From positions 186,001 to 250,000 of the forward strand of contig JBAOKB010000159.1 of NCBI GenBank assembly GCA_037044905.1: a stretch of 64,000 nucleotides of DNA, given 5' to 3'. This document shows, in pieces, positions 1-12,670 of the stretch. Within the stretch, counting starts at the first letter, position 1; each line of letters begins with the position of its first letter. The notes beneath the pieces were generated by a model that was not told where the DNA came from, did no database searches, and was given only the letters and a program-made list of their open reading frames with translations. Both the position numbers and the translations under genes were made by a program. Source of the DNA: Hortaea werneckii (lineage: Eukaryota; Ascomycota; Dothideomycetes; Mycosphaerellales; Teratosphaeriaceae).

Positions 1-991
1 CACTGTTCTCCGCGCGGCAAACAGAAAAACTAGTAGCAGAAAAAACTTCAATTGAACGGAAAAGCCTGCAAGATTACGATGTGACAGAGTACTAGGGTAC
101 TACTTGACGTAAAACGGGTGTATAGCGAGCAAAGACTACCGGCCGTTCCCTTACGATGAGCTAAGCAAACTTTCAGAGATCATGTGGGCCGGCAAGTTGC
201 GACGGCGGGTCCTTACCCGTGATTGAAGTGCGTCCGACCGGGGGCCTGGGGGGAGGCAGGACAGTACATTTGCGCAACCGAGATAAATGCGCCTTCCTAG
301 TCTGTGAGCAGTCCGGCGGAGAAGCGTCGCCGTAGATGATCCGGCCATGTGGCACCAAGTAGTTCGACGAAAGTTCGATAGTCGTTCATCGAGCGCTCAA
401 TAGTGTATATACCAAGGTTGCCAATATGCCGAAATGTCAATACTCAAAGACAGCGCCAAGGAGACAGACTCATGGCTAGCGATGTCGAAATCTCATTGCC
501 CTCGTTTCATGGCTCATTCAACCGCCTCCACGGCGCGGTATGTGTCTGTCCACGGGAGAAATCAGGAGGGTGCATTGACAAGCAGCGAACGGATCCTAGC
601 CAGGATCCTGGACTTCAAGGGTGTTGTTGACCGTGCGATGACATACCCTGCCCTAGACAGCCTGCCAAATGCCAGCTAACTTTCGAAGGATGGACCTGGG
701 CCGAGCGGCAAGCTCTCACGGGGGTCTCTGCTGATGCCCAATGCAAGGCGCTGAATCGCGTCCTGTCTAATACCATGACGATCGTCGAGAGCACTTCATC
801 AGCGACATCTTCTCAAGGCGACTTAGGAGGAGCACTGAGCCGGGGAGTCCTGGCACCTCAATCGGCTGATATCTGCAACCTTGACAAATCTCTCATCAAA
901 CAAAATCTGCAATAATCAAAACCTCATCCTCCTTTATTACGTAGTTTGGACTCATGCGTATGAAGCTTCGACTCGATGAGGAAAACAGCTC
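1..991. other. Region downstream of RRN7, no firm gene
   Basis: No gene can be assigned with confidence. On the plus strand an open stretch from about 403 to 915 is interrupted by one TGA at 628-630. Its second half has several cysteines and could be the remnant of a small protein, but no start, signal peptide or family is recognisable. The rest shows no coding signal. Confidence 0.4.
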
Positions 992-2740
992 TCACCAGGT
1001 CCTCAATAGAGGTACCGGCCAAGCCTGCGCTGCGCTGGTAGAACACCATTGCCGGTCCTTCAAGCTCCTCGACAGTGCGGTACCTTCGATAGAAGCTCCA
1101 ACGCGATTCACAGCCCTCGCATCGGAGCCCGCTTCGATTGTCCTGTTCGGTTTCAGTGTCGACTGCACCTCCCGTATCGTTCTTGTCACCACATCATCCT
1201 GAGCAGGAGCTTTTGAATTTCGCCGGTCTGCATCTGTCCCTTCCCCATTGACTGGGAAAAGCTGGAACAGGGCCCTTCTGAAATCGGCATCTTTACCTGC
1301 TTGACCACGCTCGCGCACATCTTCGGATGCAATGTTGTGCTCGAACCAATCCATGTACTCGTCAAGTCGTTCGCCTGCAGCCTGTGCTGCGTCCATTTGT
1401 GAGAAACCCATTGACTGCTCGTAGCTGAGCGTTCCAGATGGCTTTGGGTCCTCCTGGCTCTGCGAATGCAAGTCCACCCAGGCCGACCATTTCAGCGACA
1501 GCGCAGACAAGTCGCTTGCAGAACCTGGGTATCGTTTGATGTCGTCAAATGGGAAAAGCAACTTTGTTGCTACCACAACAACTGCCATCAAGTGTACCTC
1601 CGGATACTGCAAATAGTCTCGTTCCTCTTCATCTTGCTCCGCGACGTGAATGAAAAGTCCAGCTCGAGGGTATGCGCTAGCCGCTGAGTCGCTGCGTATA
1701 CCTCAATCGGCAGCGCCAGTTCTCTCAACCACCGGTACAGGACCAGCGTGGAATTAATGGGCTGCATCGCCATGCCAAATTCTGCGCCAAACATGGCAAC
1801 AATTTCTCCAATGCTTTGATGGAGCTTTGTCGCTTGAGCCATGGGCTGTGGCTCCAGTAGCTCCTGATATGTACCTGGCAATCTTTCTCTCATGCCTAGC
1901 GGTACCTCTTTCGCTGCCCTGTAGTATAACAGATCACCGTCGGTGATCCATCTGAAGAAGTCCGCAACAGTGATGGGCTCATGTAACAGCAACGCACCCA
2001 TGTAGCACAAGCAGATGCATCTCTGACATTCGGTGCGCCTTCATTCCGTATGTGTCTTCGTCTTCGACTGCGCCGGGAAGCTTCAGAAGCAGAGGTCTCG
2101 CCTTCCGACTGCGAGCTGAAAACTTGCGATTGGCCCTCTGTCTCTGTGTCCGACTCGTGCGATACACGGGATTGTAGCTTCTGCAAGCGAAGAGCCCACA
2201 GATCACGCACCAAGCTCTGCAATGACAGCGTCAACGCGAGTATCAAGCTGGGACTTCAGTCAAAGAGGACCTCACCTCTAAATCGTTGGGTAGCTTCTGT
2301 ACATCGACTAACCACCGCAGCTGTTTGCGCAGTATGAGTTGTAAACAGAGAAGATAATGCTCGAGCGCCTTTGGACCACTAAACCCAGAAGCTACATTCT
2401 TTGATCAGAAAATGCTTGATGGCGTCTAATTGGCGTGCAGTATGGCGACTCAGGCTTCAAACATACCTCTGCTTGTGGTGGACTCAGCATCTGAATCCTT
2501 CCTCACAGATTTCCGTCCCGTCTGCACGAGCTCGCCAGTATCTTCAGCCACCACGGTCCCAATCTAGCTTGATGGTTAGCCGCAAGTGGACAAACAGTGT
2601 CGTTGCGAGAGCGAGGTATTTACGTCAGCCTGCTGATGTCCATTGCGACAGTATGTGAAACCGTCTTCGCCCAATTCAAGACGTGTAGAGCCACAGCCTT
2701 CATGAGAACATTGTTGCTTTTGGCGCCGCGGCAAGGACAT
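992..2740 (-). CDS. RNA polymerase I core-factor subunit Rrn7 (TAF1B-like), two frameshifts
   Basis: Rrn7 is the TFIIB-like subunit of the Pol I core factor, acting at rDNA promoters in the nucleolus. Four exons are seen: 2624-2740, 2467-2563, 2276-2391 and 992-2216. Exon 1 encodes an N-terminal zinc ribbon (C-x4-C, then C-x4-H in YCRNGHQQ). The next part has the family blocks LLCLQLILRKQL and SLVRDLWALRLQ, then CYMGALLLHEP, and later DYLQYPEVHLMAVVVVATKL and LLFPFD. Two 1-base losses break the last exon: near 2009, between VRDAS and LCYMG, and near 1640, in a T run before HVAEQDEEE. Adding them back gives about 518 residues, near the family length. The start at 2740 is chosen because it precedes the zinc ribbon without an intervening stop. 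Family identity is strong; whether the frameshifts are real is unknown. Confidence 0.85.
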
Positions 2741-3386
2741 GGGATCACCGCGAACCGCAAGCTCGCTGATAAAAGCCGGAGTGGTTGATCAGCTGGGCTC
2801 AAGGTGGGAGGTGAGAGGGTTTAGTCAAGGTTTTATGCAGAACTTTTCTGTTGTTGTGGAACATGACATGAGCCAAACCGTCAGCTCGACATGAAGGATG
2901 CAGATTAATCCCACTGAAATGCGAAATGTCTGCACGAGTTTACAATAACCGTGATCACAGCGAAGTACGCGGGCGCGCTGTGGCTACGAAAGAGGAAGCC
3001 ATGATTGCCAAGAAAATTTCTGAGGCGGGGAAGCCAGTGAAAATGGTGTCATTAGACACAGTGGAATGAAGCATTCACATGCAGCTTGAAGCAGGAAGTC
3101 CACGTGAATCACTTTCAGATCATACTCTAGCCATAGATGTGCGCAACATGATCCTTCGGAGCTCTGTCGTGGAAAAGAACAACACCGCTTTCGCTTGCTA
3201 TCAATAGAGCATCGCCAATGCTGACCGCAGTCCGCACAAGGTCCAGCAATGACTACCCTGCTGCCATGCTCACTTCCACCTCCGTCGTTATAGCACCCTT
3301 GTATCCATTTTCGTGATCGTTGGTCGTGAGTACTTTTCGCTTGTCGCAATTTCAAGTATGTCAAAAAGGCATCGCGCGCATGCCGC
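2741..3386. other. Intergenic: RRN7 5' side and eIF5A 3' side
   Basis: Holds the putative RRN7 promoter and the 3' flank of eIF5A, both read on the minus strand. The open frames here have no family features and no codon structure that I trust. Confidence 0.5.
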
Positions 3387-4147
3387 TTAAGAGCCCTTAG
3401 GAGCCTCCTTGGCGTCAATGGCGGCCTCCTCACCCATAGCAGTGAGAACGATGACGTCTGGAATCGATTAGTGTGGGAAACGACAAGATTGAGATGAGGG
3501 CTACACATACTGACGTCCTTCTCCTCCTCGGTGAACAGCTTCTGGATCTTGGCACCAACGTCACCCTCTGGGACCTTAACGTCGTTCTTCTCGTCACCAG
3601 AGTCGGTGAGGAGGTTCAGGAAACCGTCGTCGGAAACGTCGACCTACGACAAGTTCAGTATTTTGCGCCCACAGTAACTTATAGGTGATCTTTGACGACT
3701 TACGAGCTGATACTCCTGGCGGCGGACGTTCGGGACGTCCATGTTGTGGGTGGACGGGGACAGATCCTCCAGCTTCTTGCCAGTGAACAGGTCAATGGCG
3801 ACCAAGTGAACCTTGGCGTGACCGTGCTTGCCAGTCTTGGAGGTGGACATGTCCACGATCTTGCACGGGCGGTTCTTAATGCAGACGAAACCGTTCTTGC
3901 GCAGGGCCGAGCATTGCATCGGGAAGGTGAGCGAGGCGCCGGCGTCGGCAGACTCGAAGGTCAGCTCGTGCTGTTGAAGATCGTCGGGTCAGCATTTGCT
4001 CGGCGGAGGCGGCTCAGAAAGGCGGATAGGTGGTCAAGGTAATCGGCGCAACAGATTGACTCGGCCAAGGTGTGAAGGCGGGGTCGCTGGACGCCGGGGT
4101 TCGTAGCTGGCACTCACCTGAGCATCGTTGGGGTTAGACTCGGCCAT
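3387..4147 (-). CDS. Translation factor eIF5A
   Basis: eIF5A relieves ribosome stalling and aids termination in the cytosol. Its activity needs hypusine on one lysine. Exons are 4118-4147, 3704-3970, 3511-3643 and 3387-3457, with canonical GT-AG borders. The joined product is 166 residues, typical for fungi. The hypusine loop STSKTGKHGHAK is present; the modified lysine is the one in TGKHGH. The SH3-like N-domain and OB-fold C-domain (EYQLVDVSDDGFLNLLTDSG, then VNVIVLTAMGEE) are complete. The start MAESNP is followed after 10 codons by a 147-bp intron. No frameshift is seen. It is divergent from VPS52 across 295 bp. Confidence 0.97.
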
Positions 4148-4442
4148 GATGATTGATGGGCTGTCGATATAAAGACTAGAGGACAGAGTGAATGTGTGTG
4201 TGGCGCGTGTGCAGATGGGTAAGAAGTTGAGATGGATGCTGTTGCAGGCAAGCAATTGCACTCGCTTCAAAATTGAGCCAGACCCCGCCGTGGCGGGCTG
4301 GGTATACCCGATGCGCTAGTCCCCAATTCGGCAACGACGGCAACCTGGCGATCCGGCGCGTAGCACGTCCAGTGCATTGGAACACCACCTAGCTTCCGCT
4401 GCTACAAAGCAAGATCAGGCGGCTGTCTTGCGAAGCGCGATC
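4148..4442. promoter_or_regulatory. Divergent eIF5A / VPS52 intergenic promoter region
   Basis: A 295-bp gap between two divergent starts must hold both promoters. A CA/TG-rich stretch at about 4190-4210 lies just upstream of eIF5A. No individual factor site can be named. Confidence 0.45.
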
Positions 4443-6459
4443 ATGTGGCTGGAGCGCTTCTCGGGGCAGTCGTCCCAGTCGACCCCTTCTGCTTCTCCGA
4501 GCCGGGCACTGTCCCCAGGCACGCCGCGAAGGTCTGTCCAGCTAGGACCCAGTACACTCCCACGACGACCTGGCTTGAACCCGAGAACATCATCACTGTC
4601 AGTAGCGTCGTTGGGCGCTTCGACCGAAAGTCTTCCCGCGGCGGCGAGGATTCCCAATGGCACCAATCTGAAGAACGAGTTGGCTAGCTCGCCGGTTGGA
4701 GACGCGTCAGACCCAGTAGAGGTTCTGGAAAGTATACTGGGCGCGCCACCTCCAGGGCAGGATGCCGAAGCGAAGGCCGGACTCGACGCGGTCGAGAGGC
4801 CGGCAAAGATCGAAGAGGACATTGACTTCGATGGGCTAAGTCTAGAGGAAGTTCGCCGGAGCTGAAACACAGGTTCTGGGACAAGGGCAGAGCGTGGACA
4901 CAACCGGTGGTCTGTCAACAGATATTGAGCAGGAAAGAGACAAATTCGAGGATCTGCACAAGTCCATCCTGGCTTGCGATGAAGTGTTGAAGTCAGTAGA
5001 GACCTATCTGACCAACTTCAGAGCCGACTTGGCCGCTGTCTCTTCAGAGATTGAGCATCTGCAGCAACGCTCAAGCGCTCTAAACAATAAATTACAAAAT
5101 CGTAAGGCCGTGGAAAAGGTGCTCGGGCCCGAGGTAGAAGCCTTTGCCATTCCACCAGCAGTGGTCCGCAAGATTACCGAAGGCGCTGTAGATGTCAGCT
5201 GGGTTAAAGCACTCGAGCAACTCGAGAAACGCATCAAGACAATCGAGGCGAAGGCGAAGGAGGGCAAGGATGTAAAGGCGGTGCAGGACATCAGACCCTT
5301 GATTGACGAGGTCTCTTCCAAAGCAGTGGAGCGCATCCGGGATTATGTGGTTTCTCAAATCAAGGCACTTCGCTCACCGAACATCAACGCCCAAGTCATA
5401 CAGACGAATGCTTTCTTGCGGTACCGAAGTGTCTTTGGCTTCCTTGCAACAAAGCAGCCACAGCTTGCGGAGGAGATCAGTCAGGCTTACATCAACACAA
5501 TGAGGTGGTACTATTCCAGCCACTTCACGCGATACAAGACGGCTCTTGACAAGCTTCAACTGCACACGATAGACGCTGGTGATGTGATCGCAGCAGAGCC
5601 GGGTTCACGCCGGGCGGTGAAGCCAGGAGCAGCTGATGCCTTTTCCATCGGTCGGCGCGCAGACGTGCTCAAGGCCGGCACAGATACTGCCTTGCCTTCC
5701 TACGCAGCCGAAGAAGACAAAGGGATCCATTTCTTAGAGCTTGCATTCCGAGCCTTCAATCTTGCGCTGATAGACAACGCGTCGGCGGAGTACAGCTTCC
5801 TCACGGAGTTCTTCATCAAGCAACCGTTCCACGCCACCAACAGGAAGTTCAACGAGATCTTCCAACCAACGTTCCAGCTCGGTCACGAGCTTACCAAGCA
5901 GCTGATAGAAGGTTGCTACGACGCAATAGGCGTCTTGATCTGCGTTCGCCTGACGCAACACTTCGCCTTTGAACTCCAGCGTCGCAAGGTGCCCGCTGGA
6001 GAAGGCTACGTCAACGGCACGAACATGCTGCTCTGGCCACGCTTCCAGCAGATCATCGATGCGCACTGCGAGAGCATTCGCAAGTCCACGGCGTCACTGC
6101 CAGGCAAGCCGGCTGGCTCGGCTTTATCTCTTACTTCTTCTCCGGCGAACGCACAGAGTACAGCTCCACATCTGCTGACACAACGCTTCGCCAACTTCGC
6201 CCATGCCGTACTTACTCTCAGCAGCGAAGCCGGTGACGACGAACCTGTGTCTCACAGTCTTGCGCGGCTGAGAGGCGAGTTCGAGGCTTTCCTGTTGAAG
6301 CTTGGTAAAGGCATAGCTGAGGCGAGAAAGCGGGAGAGATTCTTGTATAATAACTACTCGCTTGTCCACACCATCTTGGCGGATACAGAGGGGAAGTTGG
6401 CAGAAGAGACAAAGACTAATTTTGCTGATTTGAGAGATGGTCTTGGGATCGATGGATAG
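4443..6459 (+). CDS. Vps52 (Sac2 family), GARP complex subunit, one frameshift
   Basis: Vps52 is the core subunit of the GARP tether, which receives endosome-derived vesicles at the trans-Golgi. The chosen start (MWLERFSGQSS) fits the usual fungal Vps52 N-terminus; an upstream in-frame ATG at 4377 is less likely. Residues 1 to about 130 are Ser/Pro-rich. The conserved Sac2 region then runs from the coiled coil RDKFEDLHKSILACDEVL through blocks such as TNAFLRYRSVFGFL and FTRYKTALDKLQLHT. One extra base near 4850 (GAGGAAGTTC) breaks the frame between SLEE and FAGAETQ. Removing it gives 2016 nt, 671 residues, single exon. The family is clear; the break is probably a consensus error. Confidence 0.9.
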
Positions 6460-9400
6460 ATCAGTTAATATACTCTTCATGGTTTGTTGCCATGACAGGA
6501 CCAGCATGTTCAAACCCTATATCGGCCGCTCTCAGTCTTTGTGATACTCTCTCTCAGGCTTCTAGATCTTAATGGCGCCGTGTAGTTTCAATGAAGGATT
6601 AGACAAATCCGTAAGGCAAAGCTTAGTCGGACGCCAACCTATCATGTTGCGGCTGGAGGGTTCAAAAGAGCATGCACAAACCCTCGTAAGCATCCTCAAG
6701 ACTGCGAGTGAAGAGTCTCGAAACGACACTCCCCGATCGAGCAAGCAGCTGGGCCATGTCGCAGCGTATCATCGCTTTGGTGTTAGACCGAATGAGGCCC
6801 ATGGTGCTTAGGAATTGATCTGAGACATTTTATGGAGACTAACAGATTGGAGAGGCTGTCCGCTTGCGAGCACGAGCGGCCAGAAGGGACTGTGTCATTG
6901 CGATTATACCAGCTACAGCTCAGAACGGCTTCGAAGGCATTTCTCTCGGCTTTTGCAAGATGTGCCTCCATCGTTTCTGGTGTCTTGCTTGCCAAAAAGC
7001 GCAGGTATGGGCCCCGGTTGACTGTCGCCGGGCTAGAGAACGCTGCACGAAGCGCAATCCTCGGTTTTCTGCTCAACCCGCAGGACCTAGGGTCTGAACA
7101 GGACAGTCGAGCCATGCACAGAGAGCAGCAACCCCATCATGGCTCCTTCGAAGACAAGTTCCTCGTCAGCATCAGCTTGTTCTCATCTTCTCTTGTCACG
7201 CCTGACATTATGACAAGTACGAGGACAGCCGTGCTACTCAACCTCCTGCACCAACCTTCACCCCTTCGCCGCTTTGCAGGGTGTAATTCACCCAACGTTG
7301 GCGAGTGCGAAATGTGCTCGTATGGTGCATCCGATGCCAAAACGCGTGTACTTGCGGCACATGTCTCGTTGAGAGCCTATGAGCAACGCCGCTCTTTCCG
7401 GGTCTGCTAACGAGAAGCGCCTAAGGATGGCCCAGCCATTCCTGCTATGGGATTGTATTCGCAGGCTGGGGTCGGATCTATCGCACCAACGCATACGCTA
7501 CACCTCGCATCTGACCACTCACATGAGGCTTCCGAGGTAAGTTGAGATCGATGGCCGGATCAGGACGGTTTGCTGTCAGAGCAAGACAAAACCAGGAGTC
7601 ATCAAGTTCTGTCTCTTCGCCGTTTGCGTTTGGTAACAGGAGCTGTTTAGCCAAGCTTTTGATATACAAGGAGCGTAGTGTCGCGGTGGGGCTGGTCTGG
7701 AAACTTGACTTGCACGTTGGTAGGGATCGGCTCTGTAGAAGACCTCGTTAGGGCGTCGTGAGCACTGAAGAAATCGTCCGCGGATATCGGTTTACAACTG
7801 ATTCCTGAGCAACGGGAGTTTAGCGGTCCGTTTCGAGGCGTGCGTGTAAGTCTACAAGCTGCTCAAGAAACAGGCTGGTGGTCAATCTGTCATCCGAAAC
7901 ATATCGTAGTCTCATTTAAGGCCTCACCAAAACTTGTGTAACGACCAATCTTCATGTGTCGAGCCGACAATGGATTTTCGACTTGTCGGTGAAGCCTCAA
8001 TCTCGTACAGCGTACCTTCGAACAGTGTATGAGTTGTTGCGTAGCAGCACGGATTGGTCCCTCCGAGGCAAATAGGTTCAAGGTCTGACAGTCTATTGCA
8101 AGGATGTTGGGGTTCTTGATTTCGGTTGTTGAAAACAAGGCCAAATTGCCGTGTTTGCCCCATGACTGATGATGGCAAGGGCCAATTCCTGTCCAGCAAG
8201 AACTTGACGCCGTTCTGCGATGGAGATCATACGGACGATCACAACAACACCGATTGTAAGACATGTTCCTGCATTAGCTTACAATTGCGCAATCCAAAAT
8301 GCAACAGTGTGGGGTTATTTCCTTAATAGATGCGAAGCCATGGCGCATTTGTGAGAGGATGTCCTGATCTGCACCAGGTACTCGGTCAAGCTCCGAAGAT
8401 GGTCGTGGAAACGTTACAGCCGCCGGTCTACTGTGAACATCATGCACGACCGGATGTTTTCCGCTAGCAGACGCTCACTACACTTGCCTTCAATGTGTGC
8501 CGCTCAACATCCCATCAGCCGCTGCCCTCGTGGTCATTGCGGAGGCTAGGTGCTAGACATCATGATATAGGTCGCAGCGGAGTTGTTACTGAAAAGGGCT
8601 AGTGAAAGTCCATTGGATTGGGAGAAGGTAGTGAAGTTTTCGTGAGAAGAAGTCCGGCCCGGAAAACCAGGTTGACCAGGTAAACTGAGGTCCAGGGCCA
8701 AGATCTCAGTGCTGCCAGGGCAAGAAAGGCTGTGCAACCTAACCCTATCGCGATCTTGATATTATTGACACTACTACACAAAAAACTTGGTTCCGTTCCA
8801 ACGTGAGCATAGTGATGCGAAATCGTGGAGGCTATTGCCAATGTGTACGCACCGAGCATCTCCACGTTGGCCCGCTTGTGTAGCGCAAGGTGAAGTCCTG
8901 AGAAACGTCACCTCTCTGCGCCAATTCCGAGGCATTAAAAAGCCCCAGATGGCTTCTGTCATTTCTTCCGCCTTGTACTGCAAGACTGACACCTTCCAGA
9001 AAACGCCATCCACCGACGATGTCGAGAAGGAATAGATCCCATTGCCCACATCGCCTAAGTGGAAAGGGCGAGTTGCCACAAATTCTCAGGGCAATGGACA
9101 TTGTGAGTGGGGCTTGCATGAAGTCTGGGATATTGCGCAAGCTCTAGGTGAGGCTTGCATAAGTGCGCTGCATCTGTAAGGTCTGCAACCGGGTAATTGG
9201 AGCGAAGAGCCGCATGCAGGTAGTGACCTGTCAAAAGTATGCCTTGCTGTATGGAGTAGGTCCTGACAGTTCCTGAGGACAGTGATTGACAGGAAGGCCT
9301 AACTCCTAACTCATTGGGAACGTCATCTTCTAGTTCAGGAGATGCGTGGCGACAATGTCACACCGGCCTGGTAAGATCTCCGAACCGCGGTGGGGCCGCC

Positions 9401-11062
9401 GGTAGCGGTTACTGGACCTTATTTCGGCCGAACACTTCGGTCGCCATGGGATTTTGCGATCTATAGCAAGGTGATATAGGTCCGCCACTGGAATGAAGGA
9501 GGGTGGATGGAGTGGCGAGAGTGGGATGAGGTGAACCGTAAGGGTGCGATCTTCGGAGGTAGCGCGGGAGAGCCCCGGTCATAAGTCGAGGGGACAAGGG
9601 ACAGGATAGGATAGGACAGGACAGGACGATACGGTTGATACAGTGTACAGTATACAGAATGGCGTCAAACCCCGGCACTTGTCTGGCTTGAAGTCGAAAT
9701 GGCAACCAAAGTGCCGGCCGGAGTGCGTCGGTAGCATGTTGCGCGTGATGGGCGGTAACCTTCCTTGGGCTTATTTGATGCTGTTCATCTTCCCGCGACG
9801 TTTCACGCCTGCGTCTGGCCTGCCTGATGAGCCCGGGTGAGCCTCGCTCGTCTCGGTGGGCTGGTGCTATTGCTTCCGCCTGCCGGCCGTTGTGGATCGT
9901 GTGTGGCGCCGCTGGAGTCCTGCAGGCCGCTGCTTACGGCAATGCGCCTTTCCCATTGCTCTCCATCGAACAGCTCCATTCGCAAAGAAATGCTGCCGTC
10001 TGTGGCAGACGTTGGCCAGTGACCACACTTGTGCCGCCGCAATGTCATTTCACGTCTCCTGAAAGCGGCAGCGTCTGCAATGGGTGAATCCCACGATCTG
10101 ACGCCCTGCTTCTCTCCGCATATCATGACTTGTATCAATGGAACGCTACCAGGAATTTTAACCTTAGATCTGTCTGCTGTGCAACACCCCGCGAGCCGGG
10201 TTGCTGGGGTCATAGCCGATTCGCTCGTTCCTGATCGTCAATTCCACGCCACCCCTTAAAAGTCTTTGCCTGATGATGAGGCTTGCGAGACTGCCCGCAG
10301 GCCGGAGCTCAAAGTAGAACGCCTACCTACTCCGTCAACAAGGATCAGCTTTCGAATCGCGCAACCCACTGCCGTGGCGGTGGGCGACAGAAACCCATGC
10401 AGCCTTAGCTTCTCGAGCTTCTGTCTGCTTACTGGTTTTGTCATGCAGCGACGATTGGCTTGCGACGGGGGAGAAAAAGGCAGACAGTCGCACCGGCTGC
10501 GGTCCTCCATGGCATCACCAGATCCTGCCTCTTTGCTGTTTCCATCGTGAACTGTCTATATTCGACAGTGACTCTCTCCGGCCGAGCTGTCACTGGCTGA
10601 GCTTGAGGCCTGCCCCAGTGGGTGGCATAAAGAGAATTCCACTTTTAGCGCCAGAAGACATAACAGCCTCCAGAGCACTTCATTAAGACACCCTCTCCAC
10701 CCTTGATATATAGCTAGGCCAGGCACCTTGCGCTTTCGGGATTTCTTCTCCACTACCACCACCACCACCACTACTGTCGTTCCTTCCTTCTCGGAGTCTT
10801 TCGCGTTTCGGCGGCACAGTAACTTAAGTTCACTACCCGAGTCACGACAACGCTTCCCCTGCACCCCCAAAAAAGCTTACACGGCTGAGCGGAGCCGCAT
10901 ATTCACTCGACCGCGCATATTTCGCCATATCATCCTTAAACTAGGAGGAAGGCTCCAAAAAATTTGAACCTCAACTCTAGCCTTCACATCCATCCTACCG
11001 ATCGTACGACCATTGCCGACCCATGCCACATGGAATTTTTGCTAATATCGTCTATACAGGCA
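6460..11062. other. 4.6-kb gene-poor region
   Basis: No family is recognisable on either strand. The longest open frame is 192 codons (6832-7410, plus). It overlaps an antisense frame of similar quality and has no convincing composition. A pair of overlapping minus frames at 8546-9140 includes a hydrophobic stretch (IKIAIGLGCTAFLALAAL) but no coherent protein. A short pentanucleotide repeat lies at 9601-9625, and an ACC repeat at about 10752-10770 lies in the probable 5' leader of the next gene. Confidence 0.45.
9601..9625. repeat. Pentanucleotide microsatellite (ACAGG/ATAGG)
   Basis: Five consecutive A[C/T]AGG units, with looser copies upstream. A simple-sequence repeat, useful only as a marker. 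Confidence 0.85.
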
Positions 11063-11227
11063 ATGGCGAAGCCGGGGAAGTGCGAGCACGCATTCAAAAT
11101 GATCAAGTCCGACACCACATTGATATTATGGAATTGCAACCTATGCCACAGTGGGCCGCATTGGTTCATCTTCGAATGTGCCAAGTGTAAAATCAAAGCT
11201 TGCCGACCATGTGCTGCAAAAGCATGA
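11063..11227 (+). CDS. Small Cys/His-rich putative zinc-binding protein
   Basis: A 54-residue product beginning MAKPGKCEHAFK. The cysteines and histidines are ordered as C-x-H, C-x2-C (NCNLCHSGPHW), C-x2-C (ECAKCK) and C-x2-C (CRPC). That spacing looks like a double zinc-binding fold of the ZZ/C1 kind rather than a disulfide effector, since no signal peptide is visible. The frame is open upstream to 10964, so a longer N-terminus is possible; a CAG just before the ATG could also be an intron acceptor. I believe similar small proteins occur in other dothideomycetes, but I know no function. Alone in a gene-poor region. Confidence 0.55.
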   Translation: MAKPGKCEHAFKMIKSDTTLILWNCNLCHSGPHWFIFECAKCKIKACRPCAAKA

Positions 11228-12670
11228 GTACGCATCCCGATCCATGGTGCACTTGAAACCGACTGCTGACATTCTCAGTCCGGACCACATGACATCAATC
11301 ATTCCTCTTCATCTGTATTACCACCAGCAGTTATTCAGTTATCTTTGCGACGTTATATTAGCGAGGAGTTCGGGAGGCGAACGACTAAGAGCGGCAGCGA
11401 CGGACAACGGCGGGGCAACCGACTTTATTAGAGGTGCATCATGGGGAGATACACAGAGACCTGTCCGCGAGGACGACAGAGCCACAGAAGTAACACTGTC
11501 TCCATAATCTAGCATACGCAAGAGATATGCAGCGCACCCTGCCGATCAGCGAGAGTTGGGGGCAAATATCGATTTGAAACTTTTTCAATCTGGTCCATGT
11601 CATGACAACTGCTTTGATATTGGAGATTTGCATCGCGCTCCATGAGAAGGGCCGTTCGCGAAGCCTCACAGGCTGATCCAAATGACATGCGTCGGCTCAC
11701 GTTCCCTTGGGTGACAGTACGCTCGGTTCTTGGGGCTAGCGATCATCGGATCAAGGAGAGCGACATCCGCAGCGTTCGGACATCGTTTCTGAAATTCGCC
11801 ATTCAGTTGGGACACGTCTGCAGGAGTATTAGCAGGTTCAACTGCCCGCCAGATGATGCTGAACACTCACAGCGCCACAGCTGCCGCATGTTTTGCTCCC
11901 ATCCGAGATGCCGGCGCCACATTTGGGACACGATGAGTGTGTCATTGGGTTCAGAGCGCTTTTGAATCGTAGGCGGGTTAATTGTTGATGCTGGGATATG
12001 AACTAAAGCATTGATATTGTCAACCTTGTGGTGAGTAGTTCAAAGCAAATTGAGTCAGGTTGGTAGGATAAAATTGGAGTGATACCCCGCAGATGGGCCC
12101 CAGGCTCGTGCCATGAAAAGCACCTCGGCCGTTTCAGCGGTTTGATTCGTTCGCACGTTTCTCAGGTGTGCTTGTATCCTTGCAACCCTTTACGTACCAC
12201 AATGCATCCAGCGCTTCGAAGATTACTGTTGCAACTTGGTATGATCACCAGGATCCAGGCAAATTAAGGTTTTACTATGCATGAAGACAAGGGGACACTT
12301 ATATCCAATGGCAGTGCACAGAAGCGTCGTTCGCAAAGGGAGCTAGTCCATGAAGGGATCTCGTGCCTCGTTAGGACATTAGTTGTATAAGTCACAAGCG
12401 CAGTTAAGCCGTCACATTCCTTCTGACCAACCACTGACAGCAGTGAACGTGCTTCAAGCAGACCACCACGAGCGGGCGGCTCTATAGATCTCGGCTCTAT
12501 AGACCTTCATAGACCCCTATAGACACGTGCGTAGAAGCTTGTCGTTGACTTGGAAAATGTTCAATAGCTTTGGTCCGTCCCTGGTCTTCTGGCTCATGGG
12601 GCCTGCATGAATAGAGGTCCTCCTCGAAGGCACACGCAACTCCTCAGAGAAATCATCCAAAAAAGCGATC
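11228..12670. other. Intergenic, 1.4 kb
   Basis: Several short open frames on both strands, none with recognisable domains. The last 200 bases carry a CTATAGA repeat cluster and are the likely promoter of the lipase. Confidence 0.45.
12482..12523. repeat. CTATAGA cluster upstream of the lipase
   Basis: Three CTATAGA copies (12482, 12497, 12517) plus one CATAGA (12508) in 42 bases, about 150 bases before the lipase start. They could be a degenerate tandem repeat or a regulatory array; the sequence does not decide. Confidence 0.6.

Noticed and set aside
992..2216. Programmed frameshifting as explanation of the RRN7 breaks
   Set aside because: No slippery heptamer or stimulatory structure recognised, and the same kind of break recurs in unrelated genes, so a common technical cause is simpler.
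2984..3508. 174-codon minus-strand frame overlapping the 3' part of eIF5A
   Set aside because: Overlaps the eIF5A last exon in another frame and has no domain; composition looks random.
6832..7410. 192-codon plus-strand frame
   Set aside because: No recognisable family, antisense open frame of similar length, irregular composition; possible but unsupported.
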